Shown piece after piece: positions 10,055-17,692 of a DNA stretch of 32,812 nucleotides; position 1 is the first letter of the stretch, and the number at the start of each line of letters is the position of its first letter. The position numbers were made by a program, and so were the translations under genes. Origin of the DNA: a virus; IMG/VR virus record IMGVR_UViG_3300030116_000761, positions 1-32,812 of that record, one strand, 5' to 3'. A model generated the notes under the pieces. It saw only the letters and a list, made by a program, of their open reading frames with translations. It did no database searches and was not told the origin of the DNA.

Positions 10055-10636
10055 TTAGAACCTTGAATTAATAAATGTACTTGCATCCATTACATCTGCC
10101 ATACCTTTATCCCATTGAGTATTCTGACCTTCTGTACTGTCTACAAATCTTGCTTCTTTTAACTTGTCTCTAAATAAATTATACATATTAGCAGTCAAAG
10201 GATTAGATGATGTAATCGCATAAGCAATGTCTGCAGCGATAGCTGCTGATAATGTTTCTCTTAACAGCTCATCATATTCATTTGGATCTTCTATTCTACC
10301 AATATATAAAATTTTTACTGAAGAATTATCTGTTAATATTTTTCTACCTTCTACTTTGTAATCGGAGTCGTAATCAAGAATGGTGAGCAATCGTAAACAA
10401 TCTGCAGGGAGGGTATATTGTTTGGTAAATCCCCATGCAGGTGTGTCTGTATCTGCTGCAAGTTGAACTCGTTTTTGTAAACAATTCCAAGGGTGAGATC
10501 TGAATACTGAATCTCGTACTTGAGTATATCGTGCATTACATAATCTTGCATTCTTAGAATCTTCTGTCAATGAAAGGATTGTTGATGCACCCAGTTGGTT
10601 TAAAGCTCCATTACAAATATCTACTACTGATGCCAT
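10055..10636 (-). CDS. Tail tubular protein A (gatekeeper), gp11-like
   Basis: 193 residues, nearly the length of T7 gp11 (196). It begins MASVVDICNGALNQLGASTI and carries RYTQVRDSVFRSHPWNCLQKR and a YTLPADCLRLL segment, all signatures of the T7-like adaptor that sits between portal and nozzle. The start overlaps the upstream 74-aa gene by 26 bases. It is followed immediately by the nozzle gene, as in T7. The call rests on motifs and synteny together. Confidence 0.95.
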   Translation of the reverse strand: MASVVDICNGALNQLGASTILSLTEDSKNARLCNARYTQVRDSVFRSHPWNCLQKRVQLAADTDTPAWGFTKQYTLPADCLRLLTILDYDSDYKVEGRKILTDNSSVKILYIGRIEDPNEYDELLRETLSAAIAADIAYAITSSNPLTANMYNLFRDKLKEARFVDSTEGQNTQWDKGMADVMDASTFINSRF

Positions 10637-10835
10637 ATTGTTGCCATATCTCCTGTTGCGTTAGACCTTGTTCATTTGTCTTTTGCTTGGTTCTACTATT
10701 AATATCTTTTTCTTCAATAATTTCAACCAAAGCATATCTATAAACTCTAGTATCGTCTTGCCATTGAAAATGCAATAACTGTTTAGGTTCTTTATATAAA
10801 CCAAGATTTCTTGGATCAAAATCATTTTTCGTCAT
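10611..10835 (-). CDS. Small hypothetical protein, YRY/EIWQQ family (copy 2)
   Basis: 74 residues. It contains VYRYALVEIIEE in the middle and QEIWQQYG near the C-terminus. The upstream neighbour has the same YRYxLV and EIWQQ motifs at the same spacing, so the two look like paralogs from a tandem duplication. The ATG overlaps the neighbour's end by 14 bases, and the end overlaps tail tubular A by 26. It sits between capsid/decoration and tail tube genes. No known function; a small assembly or virion factor is possible. Confidence 0.65.
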   Translation of the reverse strand: MTKNDFDPRNLGLYKEPKQLLHFQWQDDTRVYRYALVEIIEEKDINSRTKQKTNEQGLTQQEIWQQYGISSRYL

Positions 10836-11034
10836 CTTTTAATATATATTTACGTCTTAATTTTCTAGGATGTGTAAGTTGTTGCCAGATTTCGTCTGTA
10901 GTTCTGCAAGGTTTTAGATTGAAACCATGATGATGTTTTGATGTATGTTCAAAACGATCTACAAGAACGTATCTGTAAATGTGATTGCCTTTTCTAAGAT
11001 GTATGAATGTTTCTAGTTTTTCTGTTTTCTTCAT
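10822..11034 (-). CDS. Small hypothetical protein, YRY/EIWQQ family (copy 1)
   Basis: 70 residues from the ATG at 11032-11034 (MKKTEKLETFIHL). A longer frame beginning at a GTG at 11061 would put the first codons inside the terminator hairpin, so I prefer the ATG. Motifs IYRYVLVDRFEH and TDEIWQQLT are shared with the downstream 74-aa gene. No good Shine-Dalgarno sequence precedes the ATG because the terminator T-run lies there, so expression may be low or depend on read-through. Function unknown. Confidence 0.6.
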   Translation of the reverse strand: MKKTEKLETFIHLRKGNHIYRYVLVDRFEHTSKHHHGFNLKPCRTTDEIWQQLTHPRKLRRKYILKDDEK

Positions 11035-11035
11035 A

Positions 11036-11062
11036 AGAAAAGTGGGGGATTGCTCCCCCACT
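11036..11062 (-). terminator. Rho-independent terminator behind capsid/decoration genes
   Basis: On the minus strand a perfect 9-bp stem (AGTGGGGGA / TCCCCCACT) closes a GCAA tetraloop and is followed by TTTTCTT. It lies 12 bases after the decoration gene stop. Its position matches the T7 T-phi terminator just after gene 10. It likely raises capsid transcript levels over tail genes while letting some polymerase through. Confidence 0.9.
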
Positions 11063-11073
11063 TCAAACTACTA

Positions 11074-11553
11074 TTAGTTTACTACGTATGAAATGTTCCA
11101 AGACATTGTTCCAGCAGTACCACCTTCAGCTGCCATTGTAGCAGCGATGTAGTAGTAACCACCTGGATCAGTAGTGTCTCCAGCTAATTCATACATTTTT
11201 TTACCAGCAGTGTCGATGTTAGCAGCTTCAAATCTAACGTCAGTCATTGCACCAGCATCAGCTACTGCAGTTGCAAAGACATCTTCATCTTTAACTGTTC
11301 CATCTGTAGTATATATTCCAACATTGAAAGTACACGATCCGCCTAATGTGTCTGAACCAATAAATAAACTTGGCACAGCAGCATTTGAAGGAATCGGTGC
11401 TAACATGACAATATCGTCATCATTACTATCACCAGCGGCTAATTCAACTGTTCCATGAGCTGTTCTAAGAACGCCATGTAATTCAGCAGAATTGTTTGCA
11501 ACTTGAGGGGATGCCTCAAAATTTGCAACTAGGTCTGTATTTTTAGTTCCCAT
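11074..11553 (-). CDS. Putative capsid decoration / minor structural protein
   Basis: 159 residues, acidic, Ala/Gly/Thr/Asp-rich, with no signal or membrane segment and a beta-rich pattern ending MSWNISYVVN. A very strong ribosome site (AGGAGG) lies about 7 bases before the ATG, as expected for an abundant virion protein. It is the next gene after the capsid, with 15 bases between, and is followed by a strong terminator, so the two form the most highly expressed block. Decoration or head-fibre function is inferred from context and composition; no family motif proves it. Confidence 0.65.
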   Translation of the reverse strand: MGTKNTDLVANFEASPQVANNSAELHGVLRTAHGTVELAAGDSNDDDIVMLAPIPSNAAVPSLFIGSDTLGGSCTFNVGIYTTDGTVKDEDVFATAVADAGAMTDVRFEAANIDTAGKKMYELAGDTTDPGGYYYIAATMAAEGGTAGTMSWNISYVVN

Positions 11554-11568
11554 AACTTTTTCCTCCTA

Positions 11569-12432
11569 TTACGCTTCGTGAGCTTGGATTTCAACTACCT
11601 TCTCTTCTTCCATTCTAGTAGCACCGAAAGACGCACAGTAGTAAACTTGAGTAGCATAACCTTTGTCAGCTCTCTCATCTATTCTTGCTGTTACATCTTT
11701 ACCGACACCCAAAGCGATTCCGTCTTGAGCGAATGCGATACAAGATCTTTTAGAAGATGCAATTGATAGTCTGTTTGATACAATAAAGTTAAAACCTAAG
11801 AATGAATTTACTTCACCATTAGCTAATGCTTTTACTGTATTGAAGTCACTTGAAGTCACTTCAGTTGTACCTAATAAGTCAGTGATCTGTCTTGGCGATA
11901 CAATGATGTGTCTTGGAATTGAAGGATCAACACTTTGTAAATCAAGTTTTTCTTTTGCAGTTCTTAATTTAGCAATTGTTAAACCATCTGTACCTGACTC
12001 AGTTATCTTCTGTGCAGAAGGTAACGCAGTTGATGTACTTCCAGTTTCACCAGTGAACGCTGTTCCAGTTGCAGCACTGATTATTTCGTCATCCATTGCT
12101 CTACCCATAGCGAAAGCTGCAGCTTGAGCATAAGATGATGTAGGATCAATTAAAAGTCTTACTTTGTCTTGATCGTCAATTAGGTCAGCGAATTCATAAT
12201 CCACAAGAGATACTCTTCTTCTTGCATGAGGAGTGTCAATTTGTGGAGTGTCTGAATGTCTGCTTGTTCTTTTCTGAGCTGTTACTGCTCCTACTTGGTC
12301 AAAGAACGCATTTTTACCTACGACACTTTCAAGACGAACTTTGTCTCTTAATAACGATCCCATTTGTTGAGATAGCATTTGAATGTTAGCAGAATACTGC
12401 TGTACAAATGCTGTTGTTACTTGTGTAGACAT
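11569..12432 (-). CDS. Major capsid protein
   Basis: 287 residues, a typical size for a compact HK97-fold capsid of small marine podoviruses. Recognisable parts are an N-terminal helix (FVQQYSANIQMLSQQMGSLL), a middle stretch RRVSLVDYEFADLIDDQDKVRLL, a PRHIIVSPRQITDLL strand-turn and a C-terminal GYATQVYYCASFGATRMEEEKVV. A strong AAGGAGA site lies upstream. It lies downstream of the scaffold gene, as in T7-like phages. I do not see a protease gene, consistent with T7-type assembly without proteolysis. Confidence 0.88.
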   Translation of the reverse strand: MSTQVTTAFVQQYSANIQMLSQQMGSLLRDKVRLESVVGKNAFFDQVGAVTAQKRTSRHSDTPQIDTPHARRRVSLVDYEFADLIDDQDKVRLLIDPTSSYAQAAAFAMGRAMDDEIISAATGTAFTGETGSTSTALPSAQKITESGTDGLTIAKLRTAKEKLDLQSVDPSIPRHIIVSPRQITDLLGTTEVTSSDFNTVKALANGEVNSFLGFNFIVSNRLSIASSKRSCIAFAQDGIALGVGKDVTARIDERADKGYATQVYYCASFGATRMEEEKVVEIQAHEA

Positions 12433-12536
12433 ATTTGTCTCTCCTTATTTGTTATCGTTTGTTTGAACAAAACAGAGAGGTTCTCCATCGGAATTGATAG
12501 GCATCTCTTGGATTTAAAGTCTTTTAGACTAGAAGT
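12433..12536 (-). promoter_or_regulatory. Capsid 5' leader with overlapping dyads
   Basis: The 104 bases before the capsid gene hold two alternative hairpins from one AGTCT-AGACT-AGTCT series (plus coordinates 12518-12539; the better one is TAGACT/AGTCTA, loop AGA). They also hold an imperfect dyad GTTTGTT/AACAAAAC at about 12449-12465. There is no T-run, so it is not a terminator. It could be an mRNA-processing or stabilising structure for the capsid message; I cannot identify a clear promoter. Confidence 0.35.
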
Positions 12537-12713
12537 CTATCCCTTCTTGCCAGTGGGGTTCTTGCGAGTTGTCCCACGCTTAGTTACCCATTTATAGTAT
12601 TCGTCTGCGATTGGCAAGGGGTTTTGTTTTTGATATTCTGTTCCACATTCCTTAACCAATCGCAAAACTTCTAATCTAAGTTCTGTATCGTTTAAATGAC
12701 TATTTTCCGCCAT
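12537..12713 (-). CDS. Small basic protein between scaffold and capsid, 58 aa
   Basis: 58 residues: starts MAENSHLNDTELRLEVLRL and ends in a Lys/Arg-rich KWVTKRGTTRKNPTGKKG. The ATG at 12711-12713 lies inside the last codons of the scaffold gene (14-base overlap, different frame), which is typical coupling in this genome. The N-terminal half is a predicted amphipathic helix; the tail is strongly basic. The intact frame, overlap and lack of any other gene in the gap support it as real. Function unknown; a small capsid-assembly or DNA-contact protein is possible. Confidence 0.6.
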   Translation of the reverse strand: MAENSHLNDTELRLEVLRLVKECGTEYQKQNPLPIADEYYKWVTKRGTTRKNPTGKKG

Positions 12714-13587
12714 TAATCATCTCTCTCATGGTGTAGACTTGTTGTACAAGTTTATCGTGATCTGGATGACCTTTATTCCAATAAGGTCCTGATCTATCAT
12801 TTACAATCTTAGATATTTCAGATTCTAAATCTCTACCTTGATCTACTGTTTCAGATTCAGTTGTAACCACTTTATCTTCAGATAAAAGTCCAGCAATCTT
12901 AGCAAAACCTTTAATGACATCTGGATGATCTCCAAGTCTTGTTCCATCTTTGAGTTGCATATCTAATACATCACCAGACATATTGGCTTTTGCAACTGAT
13001 GCAGCTTTGTTAATATTTGCTTCATACTGTTTACCCCACTCTTGTCTAAGCTGTTGTTCAGCTTGAGCTTGTGCAGTTTCAGTATCTACCTTTAATTGTT
13101 GCACAGTGTTTTCAGAATTTTGTTTATAAAAATCTAATATCGCTTGTGCTTGTTTTTCATTTAAACCTGTTTTGTGAGCTACCTCTGCAAATGCTTTCAT
13201 TGCATTTTCATCTACAGGTGCGACTTCAGATTTAAAATCAAGTTTATATTTTTCAGCAGATTCTGGTCTACCTAGTTTATCATAAACTTCATTCCACGCT
13301 TCTTCAGTAGAGTTATTGTTTGGAACAATCACTTTATCTGAACCAATCATTCGTGTTGCGTTAATATATGATTTTGCTAACGCATCTATTTCAGTAAACT
13401 TTGAAATGTTTGGATCGTTTCTATATTCTTCAGAAATCGTTTCTTTCCAAGATTTTGCGGTTTGTACTGTACTATCGGTTGTTGATGATACTAATGTATC
13501 TGTTGTTTTTGTCTCTGTAGATGTTTCGGGTTGTGGTGTTGTCTCTACAGGCGGAGTGTTACTCTCCGTTATCTGCTCGTTTGACAT
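12700..13587 (-). CDS. Scaffolding protein, gp9-like
   Basis: 295 residues from the ATG at 13585-13587 (MSNEQITESN). A further ATG two codons upstream is only 3 bases from the GG of its AAGGA site, while the chosen one is 9 bases away. The N-terminus is disordered and Thr/Pro/Ser/Glu-rich. The centre has LGRPESAEKYKLDF and long Gln/Glu/Ala helices (QAQAILDFYKQN, EQQLRQEWG). A charged C-terminus ends MREMINGGK. Acidic, helical and placed between portal and capsid, it matches T7 gp9 (307 aa), the internal assembly scaffold removed before DNA fills the head. Confidence 0.85.
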   Translation of the reverse strand: MSNEQITESNTPPVETTPQPETSTETKTTDTLVSSTTDSTVQTAKSWKETISEEYRNDPNISKFTEIDALAKSYINATRMIGSDKVIVPNNNSTEEAWNEVYDKLGRPESAEKYKLDFKSEVAPVDENAMKAFAEVAHKTGLNEKQAQAILDFYKQNSENTVQQLKVDTETAQAQAEQQLRQEWGKQYEANINKAASVAKANMSGDVLDMQLKDGTRLGDHPDVIKGFAKIAGLLSEDKVVTTESETVDQGRDLESEISKIVNDRSGPYWNKGHPDHDKLVQQVYTMREMINGGK

Positions 13588-13795
13588 TTTCATTTTCCTT
13601 TTGCAGCATTGATTTTATAAATAGAAGAACGCTGCGTTGTCCTTCCATATATGCACTTTCATGGCTATCGCCTTTGATATTGGTGGTAGACCAAAAGTGA
13701 CATCTTTTTTCAAGATCTTCCATGACACGTTTGCCTTGGTCAGATCCAAAAACTATTTTATATATTTCTCTTAGTTGTTTTATTTCTTTTATCAT
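13559..13795 (-). CDS. Bbp19-like small phage protein
   Basis: 78 residues. The pattern VFGSDQGKRVMEDLEKRCHF, then SAYMEGQRSVLLFIKSML matches the small Bbp19-like family found beside portal, scaffold or coat genes of podoviruses. It is helical, without a membrane segment. It overlaps the portal stop by one base (TAATG) and the scaffold start by about 30 bases, so it is embedded in the head-assembly operon. Its biochemical role is not known for the family as far as I know; an assembly role is inferred from position. Confidence 0.75.
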   Translation of the reverse strand: MIKEIKQLREIYKIVFGSDQGKRVMEDLEKRCHFWSTTNIKGDSHESAYMEGQRSVLLFIKSMLQKENENVKRADNGE

Positions 13796-15414
13796 TATTC
13801 AGTTTCTGCATTTGCTATTGCTTTGGCTTCATCAGGCAATGCTTTAGCGAGTGGTGCTATCTTTCCTCCTGCTTCTGCAACTTGTTGAAGTTGTTGCATT
13901 TGCATCATCTCTTGTTGCTGCTGTTCTTTTTGTTGTCTTTCAGCATTGACTTGAGATTGAGGTTTTAAAACTTTTTGTGGTACACCAACAATATCCATTA
14001 AATGTCTAACCAGTTTATCAAAGTTTACATAATCAAATACAGGTGCAACATTTGCAATAGATCCCATGATTTCAATACCACGCATGATGGCTTGTAACTC
14101 TGTAGACTTTTGAGCTTTGGCAAGAGGAGAAACATATTCAATCTCTACATCTCTTCCTGCTAAAAATTCTGGTGCAGGTCTAAACATATTTTTTCTAAGT
14201 AAAATATTAAACGCTCTATCAATTAATGGTTTAAGTAATTCTGATTGTAATCTTCCTAACACTGGTCCTAGTAATCTCATCTTCTCTTCGTTTCTTTGAA
14301 TGACTTCTGTTGCTGTCATTTGTGGACCTTGTTGCATCATTAACTGATTGACATAGAATACATTACGAATTGCATTTCGTCTTTGCTCTTCCATATTTAA
14401 TCCCAGTGGATTATTCGCACCGATATTTAAAGGCTCTATTCTGTCTCGTGTTCCTGATCTGTAGAAGTTTAGTCCGCCAGGAACTGTTCTTACAGGTAAA
14501 ATAAATCCGTCATCAGGAACAAGTAAAGGGGGATCTACTTGTTTCTGTGCGGCTTTAATTGTTGTCTTTGACATTTCATTTAACATCTTGACATCAGGTA
14601 AAGCTGTCATTGCTGGAGATCTTCCATAAATTTCATGCGATGCTTTTAAGTATCTTGGCACAACAAATGGAAACTCTCTAAATCCAGATACCGATAACTC
14701 TTCGCCTTTTCCTGTCATGTATACTGATTCAAAAGGCATATTCTTTTGATCTTGTTTTCTGACATCAAAGTCATCTCTTGGATAGATTGCGTGAATAATA
14801 TCTACTTCTTCGTATGGATTCTTTTTTTGTAAAACTTCAAAGTCAGGATTTGTTCCAAACTTTTGTATTGCTGCTCTTGCAGACATTTTAAATTTTCTAA
14901 AGACAGTATCTATTCTACCTTTATCATTTTCTGCAATATAGATTTCATTGATGTGTCGTGTTGAAAATTTTAATATATCATCTTCATCTTCTTCAATAAA
15001 CATTGCTGCCGTACCAAAGGTAATCAGGTCATGGTACAATTCAAAAATCTCTTGTTGAAAGTTTGATCTATTGAATGCAACATACATTTGTTCAGTTGCA
15101 GACTCTAACCATTCTTTTGCTTCATCTTCAAATTCCATTTCTTCTTCTTTAAATCTTAAAGAGAACCAAGGAGTAGATGGATTAGTTAGCATTCCATGAA
15201 GTGATGCTGCAAGTAATTCTACAGCTTGTAAAGGTGAACTGTCAAAAATAAGTTCAGTTCGTTTATCACCTCTTGATCTTGTTTTGGTAACATCTGCTTT
15301 TCTTGGCATCATGTAATCTGCAACTTCCTGCCAATGTGTTTCCCAATTTTGTCTTTGAGCTTTTAGACGATCATATCTTTTCAGTAATGCTTTTGTTAAA
15401 TCTGTTTGTGCCAT
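13795..15414 (-). CDS. Portal (head-tail connector) protein, gp8-like
   Basis: 539 residues, nearly identical in length to T7 gp8 (536). N-terminal WETHWQEVADYMMPRKADV and FDSSPLQAVELLAASLHGMLT are classic podovirus connector motifs, followed by TPWFSLRF and PFVVPRYLKA. The C-terminal part is a Gln/Met-rich helix (QQKEQQQQEMMQMQQLQQ), as in crown or barrel helices. It forms the dodecameric ring through which DNA enters and leaves. The start overlaps the preceding gene by one base (TAATG). Confidence 0.95.
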   Translation of the reverse strand: MAQTDLTKALLKRYDRLKAQRQNWETHWQEVADYMMPRKADVTKTRSRGDKRTELIFDSSPLQAVELLAASLHGMLTNPSTPWFSLRFKEEEMEFEDEAKEWLESATEQMYVAFNRSNFQQEIFELYHDLITFGTAAMFIEEDEDDILKFSTRHINEIYIAENDKGRIDTVFRKFKMSARAAIQKFGTNPDFEVLQKKNPYEEVDIIHAIYPRDDFDVRKQDQKNMPFESVYMTGKGEELSVSGFREFPFVVPRYLKASHEIYGRSPAMTALPDVKMLNEMSKTTIKAAQKQVDPPLLVPDDGFILPVRTVPGGLNFYRSGTRDRIEPLNIGANNPLGLNMEEQRRNAIRNVFYVNQLMMQQGPQMTATEVIQRNEEKMRLLGPVLGRLQSELLKPLIDRAFNILLRKNMFRPAPEFLAGRDVEIEYVSPLAKAQKSTELQAIMRGIEIMGSIANVAPVFDYVNFDKLVRHLMDIVGVPQKVLKPQSQVNAERQQKEQQQQEMMQMQQLQQVAEAGGKIAPLAKALPDEAKAIANAETE

Positions 15415-15641
15415 TATTGTCCTAATAAACTTCTACGACCTAGTGTTACTGTTTGTTCTTCTACACCTCCAGGTCCAGTTAGTATGGTTGCAGATCTTCC
15501 TCTACGTTTTGTTTTTCTATCTGTACCATATCCTGTTTGATCCATTGCAGTTGCTTGTGAAACTTCTGCTTGAGTTGGTGCAGGAGTCGGTGGAGCTGGT
15601 GGTGGGGATGGTGGTGATGGTCGTCTAATTACTCCTCCCAT
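15414..15641 (-). CDS. Proline-rich virion-associated protein, TILTGPxG family (copy 2)
   Basis: 75 residues. The N-terminal third is Pro-rich (RRPSPPSPPPAPPTPAP); the C-terminal third carries KRRGRSATILTGPGG, then LGRRSLLG. The upstream neighbour has the same arrangement. Proteins ending with this RRGR-TILTGP-LLG pattern occur beside the connector gene in many podoviruses and are thought to be small virion or tail-assembly proteins similar in position to T7 gp7.3. It overlaps the portal start by one base. Function is inferred from position only. Confidence 0.7.
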   Translation of the reverse strand: MGGVIRRPSPPSPPPAPPTPAPTQAEVSQATAMDQTGYGTDRKTKRRGRSATILTGPGGVEEQTVTLGRRSLLGQ

Positions 15642-15642
15642 A

Positions 15643-15864
15643 CTATTCTCCTAACAAAGTTTTTCTGCCAACTTCTGCTTCTTCTTCAATACCCATTGGT
15701 CCAGTTAATATTGTTGATCTTCTTCCTTTTCTTCTTCTTTCTACTGCCGCTTGTTCTTGTTGTATTCTTTCTTTTTCTTCAGCGGAAAGCTCTGCTGATG
15801 GTGGCTCTGGTGCGGGTTGCACTGGAGGTAGTGGTGGCATTTTTGGCGAAAAGATTGATCCCAT
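15643..15864 (-). CDS. Proline-rich virion-associated protein, TILTGPxG family (copy 1)
   Basis: 73 residues: start MGSIFSPKMPPLPPVQPAP, a short acidic helix (LSAEEKERIQQEQAAVERR), then KGRRSTILTGPMG and GRKTLLGE. Shares N-terminal Pro-richness and the C-terminal TILTGP...LLG signature with the next gene; the two are probably a duplicated pair. It lies between the large terminase and the portal. It is the same kind of small connector-adjacent protein as its paralog, with no enzyme motif. Confidence 0.7.
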   Translation of the reverse strand: MGSIFSPKMPPLPPVQPAPEPPSAELSAEEKERIQQEQAAVERRRKGRRSTILTGPMGIEEEAEVGRKTLLGE

Positions 15865-15867
15865 AAT

Positions 15868-17139
15868 TTATAAAATCCTGTATTCATTATCTGCTACACT
15901 TTGTGGAGCGGATTGTCTAGTATTTAGTTCTTGTAGTCCTACAGCAAGATACCTCATAGCATCACAAGCATGAGAACTCCAATCATGTACAGGCTTTGAT
16001 CTAAACATTCTGTTTTTATCAATATACTTCCTGTGATAATGTCTTAACGCATCTATAAGTTTTTTGCAATGATCTACGTCTATCCAGCAACGAGGCAGCA
16101 ACATACTGGTTGCGTGTATTCCATCTTCTAGTGGAAGTTTCGGTACGACTTTGAACCTAATTCCTAATTGATAAGCGACCTCTCTTCTGGTCTTACCATT
16201 GCCAAAATCAGTCACTTCTATATCATGGGGAGCATAATGATCTTGGTAAACATAATCCTTTTCTTTTACGAGCTGTACAAAAAAAGGTAAACCTTGACCA
16301 CGTTCTTCTATGTAATCTATGACATTAATGCTTCTTCCTAATTGCTGCCAAAAGATAATTGCAGTATGATCGGATACTCCTAGATCCCATGCAGTAAAGA
16401 CTGGCAAAGAAGGATCGTAAGGTACACGAGCAATCTGGCGTTTGTTTTCCATCTCTGCGATTTGTTTTCCGTAGATCGCACCCTCAATGTTTGCAATCCA
16501 ATCACATTCAAACTCTTGCTTGAACTTGTTATCTCCCATCACTTGCTTAGCCTTTTCTAGTTCATCTGGGTCTACAATGTTTGTATCTGATGCTTTGGCT
16601 TTGTACTGAAACCAATCCTCTGCACTTTGTGCATGAAGATAAAGTTCATAAAAATTATTATTCATGCCTTGGGGTGTACCAATAAATACGCAGTAACCCT
16701 TTCTGTCGGATAGTGCTGGTCTTATAATCTCTGGAAACAATCGTTCATTGACATTTGCATATTCGTCAATCACACAACCATCTAGGTATATACCTCTCAA
16801 GCCATCGCAGTTTTCTGATCCTAATAATGTAATCCTTGAGCCATTAGGTAAATCTGCACGTAGCTCTGTTTCGTTGAACTTTGTACCTACGATCTTTTCA
16901 CAAAACTGTTTCATGTAATCCCATGCAATAGATTTGGCTTGTTTGAAGGTTGGAGCTATATAAGCAAATCTTGGGTTCTTGTTCTTAGATGTCATCGCAG
17001 ATCGTATCAAATGATTAATCATACATACTGTTTTGCCAAATCGTCTATGGCAAACCAGCACTGACCATCTGTATTGATCTATTTTATGATGAATATACTT
17101 CTGATGTTTTCTAGGGGTGTAATCTATTTTAATCTGCAT
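15868..17139 (-). CDS. terL: Terminase large subunit
   Basis: 423 residues. The ATPase half has Walker A RRFGKT at residues 32-37, Walker B VIDEYA at 123-128 with the catalytic Glu, and a coupling motif GTPQG near 154. The nuclease half begins with FTAWDLGVSDHTA (first metal Asp at 252) and closes with SSHACDAMRY (last Asp at 393), the RNase H-like nuclease pattern. Its compact length resembles short podovirus or Sf6/P22-type terminases more than T7 gp19 (586 aa). It sits at the head of the late operon next to the G-rich intergenic region. TerS lies apart, at 19789-20262. Confidence 0.95.
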   Translation of the reverse strand: MQIKIDYTPRKHQKYIHHKIDQYRWSVLVCHRRFGKTVCMINHLIRSAMTSKNKNPRFAYIAPTFKQAKSIAWDYMKQFCEKIVGTKFNETELRADLPNGSRITLLGSENCDGLRGIYLDGCVIDEYANVNERLFPEIIRPALSDRKGYCVFIGTPQGMNNNFYELYLHAQSAEDWFQYKAKASDTNIVDPDELEKAKQVMGDNKFKQEFECDWIANIEGAIYGKQIAEMENKRQIARVPYDPSLPVFTAWDLGVSDHTAIIFWQQLGRSINVIDYIEERGQGLPFFVQLVKEKDYVYQDHYAPHDIEVTDFGNGKTRREVAYQLGIRFKVVPKLPLEDGIHATSMLLPRCWIDVDHCKKLIDALRHYHRKYIDKNRMFRSKPVHDWSSHACDAMRYLAVGLQELNTRQSAPQSVADNEYRIL

Positions 17140-17327
17140 TAGTGCATCGTGCTTGATATAGGTTCTTGATCTGGGTGATATTCAAATTCTAAACTTGACA
17201 TAATCCAATCCATGTAAAGCATAGACGCAAATCTATTAGGTAGACCTGTGATCTTTATCACTACATTGTTTGTTTTGGGGTCTACATAAACAACTGATTT
17301 AACATTTTTAGTATCAAACTCACTCAT
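17139..17327 (-). CDS. Small hypothetical protein upstream of terL
   Basis: 62 residues from the ATG at 17325-17327 (MSEFDTKNVKSVVYVDPKT). An extension to an upstream TTG is possible but unneeded. A beta-hairpin-like VVIKITGLPNRFASMLYMDWIMSSLEF follows, so it looks like a small alpha/beta protein. The ATG of terL overlaps its stop by one base (TAATG), so the two are translationally coupled. The first gene of the late operon in this window. I do not recognise the family beyond similar short genes before terL in marine phages; function unknown. Confidence 0.65.
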   Translation of the reverse strand: MSEFDTKNVKSVVYVDPKTNNVVIKITGLPNRFASMLYMDWIMSSLEFEYHPDQEPISSTMH

Positions 17328-17439
17328 CCTATACCAGATATAGTATTTAGGTAGGCTTGGCAAAGGGGAAAAGGTGTGGGTTGTTTTAGCGGGGTGGGGT
17401 ATGTGTGTCTGGCTAAAGGTGTCCTACAGTCCCATGATA

Positions 17440-17453
17440 TATATACGTATATA
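17440..17453. repeat. 14-bp perfect palindrome in the terL-proximal region
   Basis: TATATACGTATATA reads the same on both strands, in the middle of an otherwise G-rich block upstream of terL. It could be an operator for a dimeric regulator, part of an origin, or a packaging recognition site. Only one copy was noticed. Confidence 0.55.
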
Positions 17454-17664
17454 GTTGCGACCGCATTTTGGGGTATAGGGGGGTGTGCAATCTGTAAAAT
17501 GTAGCTGTTACATATCAATATATAAGACGTGATAAATAAAAGTTATCAAACCTAATAACATTTTATTTATATTTTCCGATGCTCATGTTGTGAGAATTGG
17601 TGGCGGGTCGTTGGATAAAAGAATTGTAACTTTATTACATTTAAAACTTTTTTTATTTTATGTA

Positions 17665-17692
17665 TTGACTTTTATATATATATCATTATTGT
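17665..17692 (+). promoter_or_regulatory. Sigma70-like promoter P1 of the small-gene cluster
   Basis: TTGACT at 17665-17670, a 16-base spacer and TATTGT at 17687-17692, preceded by TTTTATG. It gives a leader of about 30 bases to the 116-aa gene. The -10 is imperfect, but the -35 and its flank match the two further promoters of the cluster. Confidence 0.65.

Noticed and set aside
12518-12539. Hairpins before the capsid gene as a terminator
   Set aside because: The stem is only 6 bp, A+T-rich and lacks a T-run on the minus strand.
17324-17518. Minus-strand open frame in the G-rich intergenic region
   Set aside because: Pro/Thr/Tyr-rich reading of G-tract DNA, overlaps the better 62-aa start, no convincing start signal.
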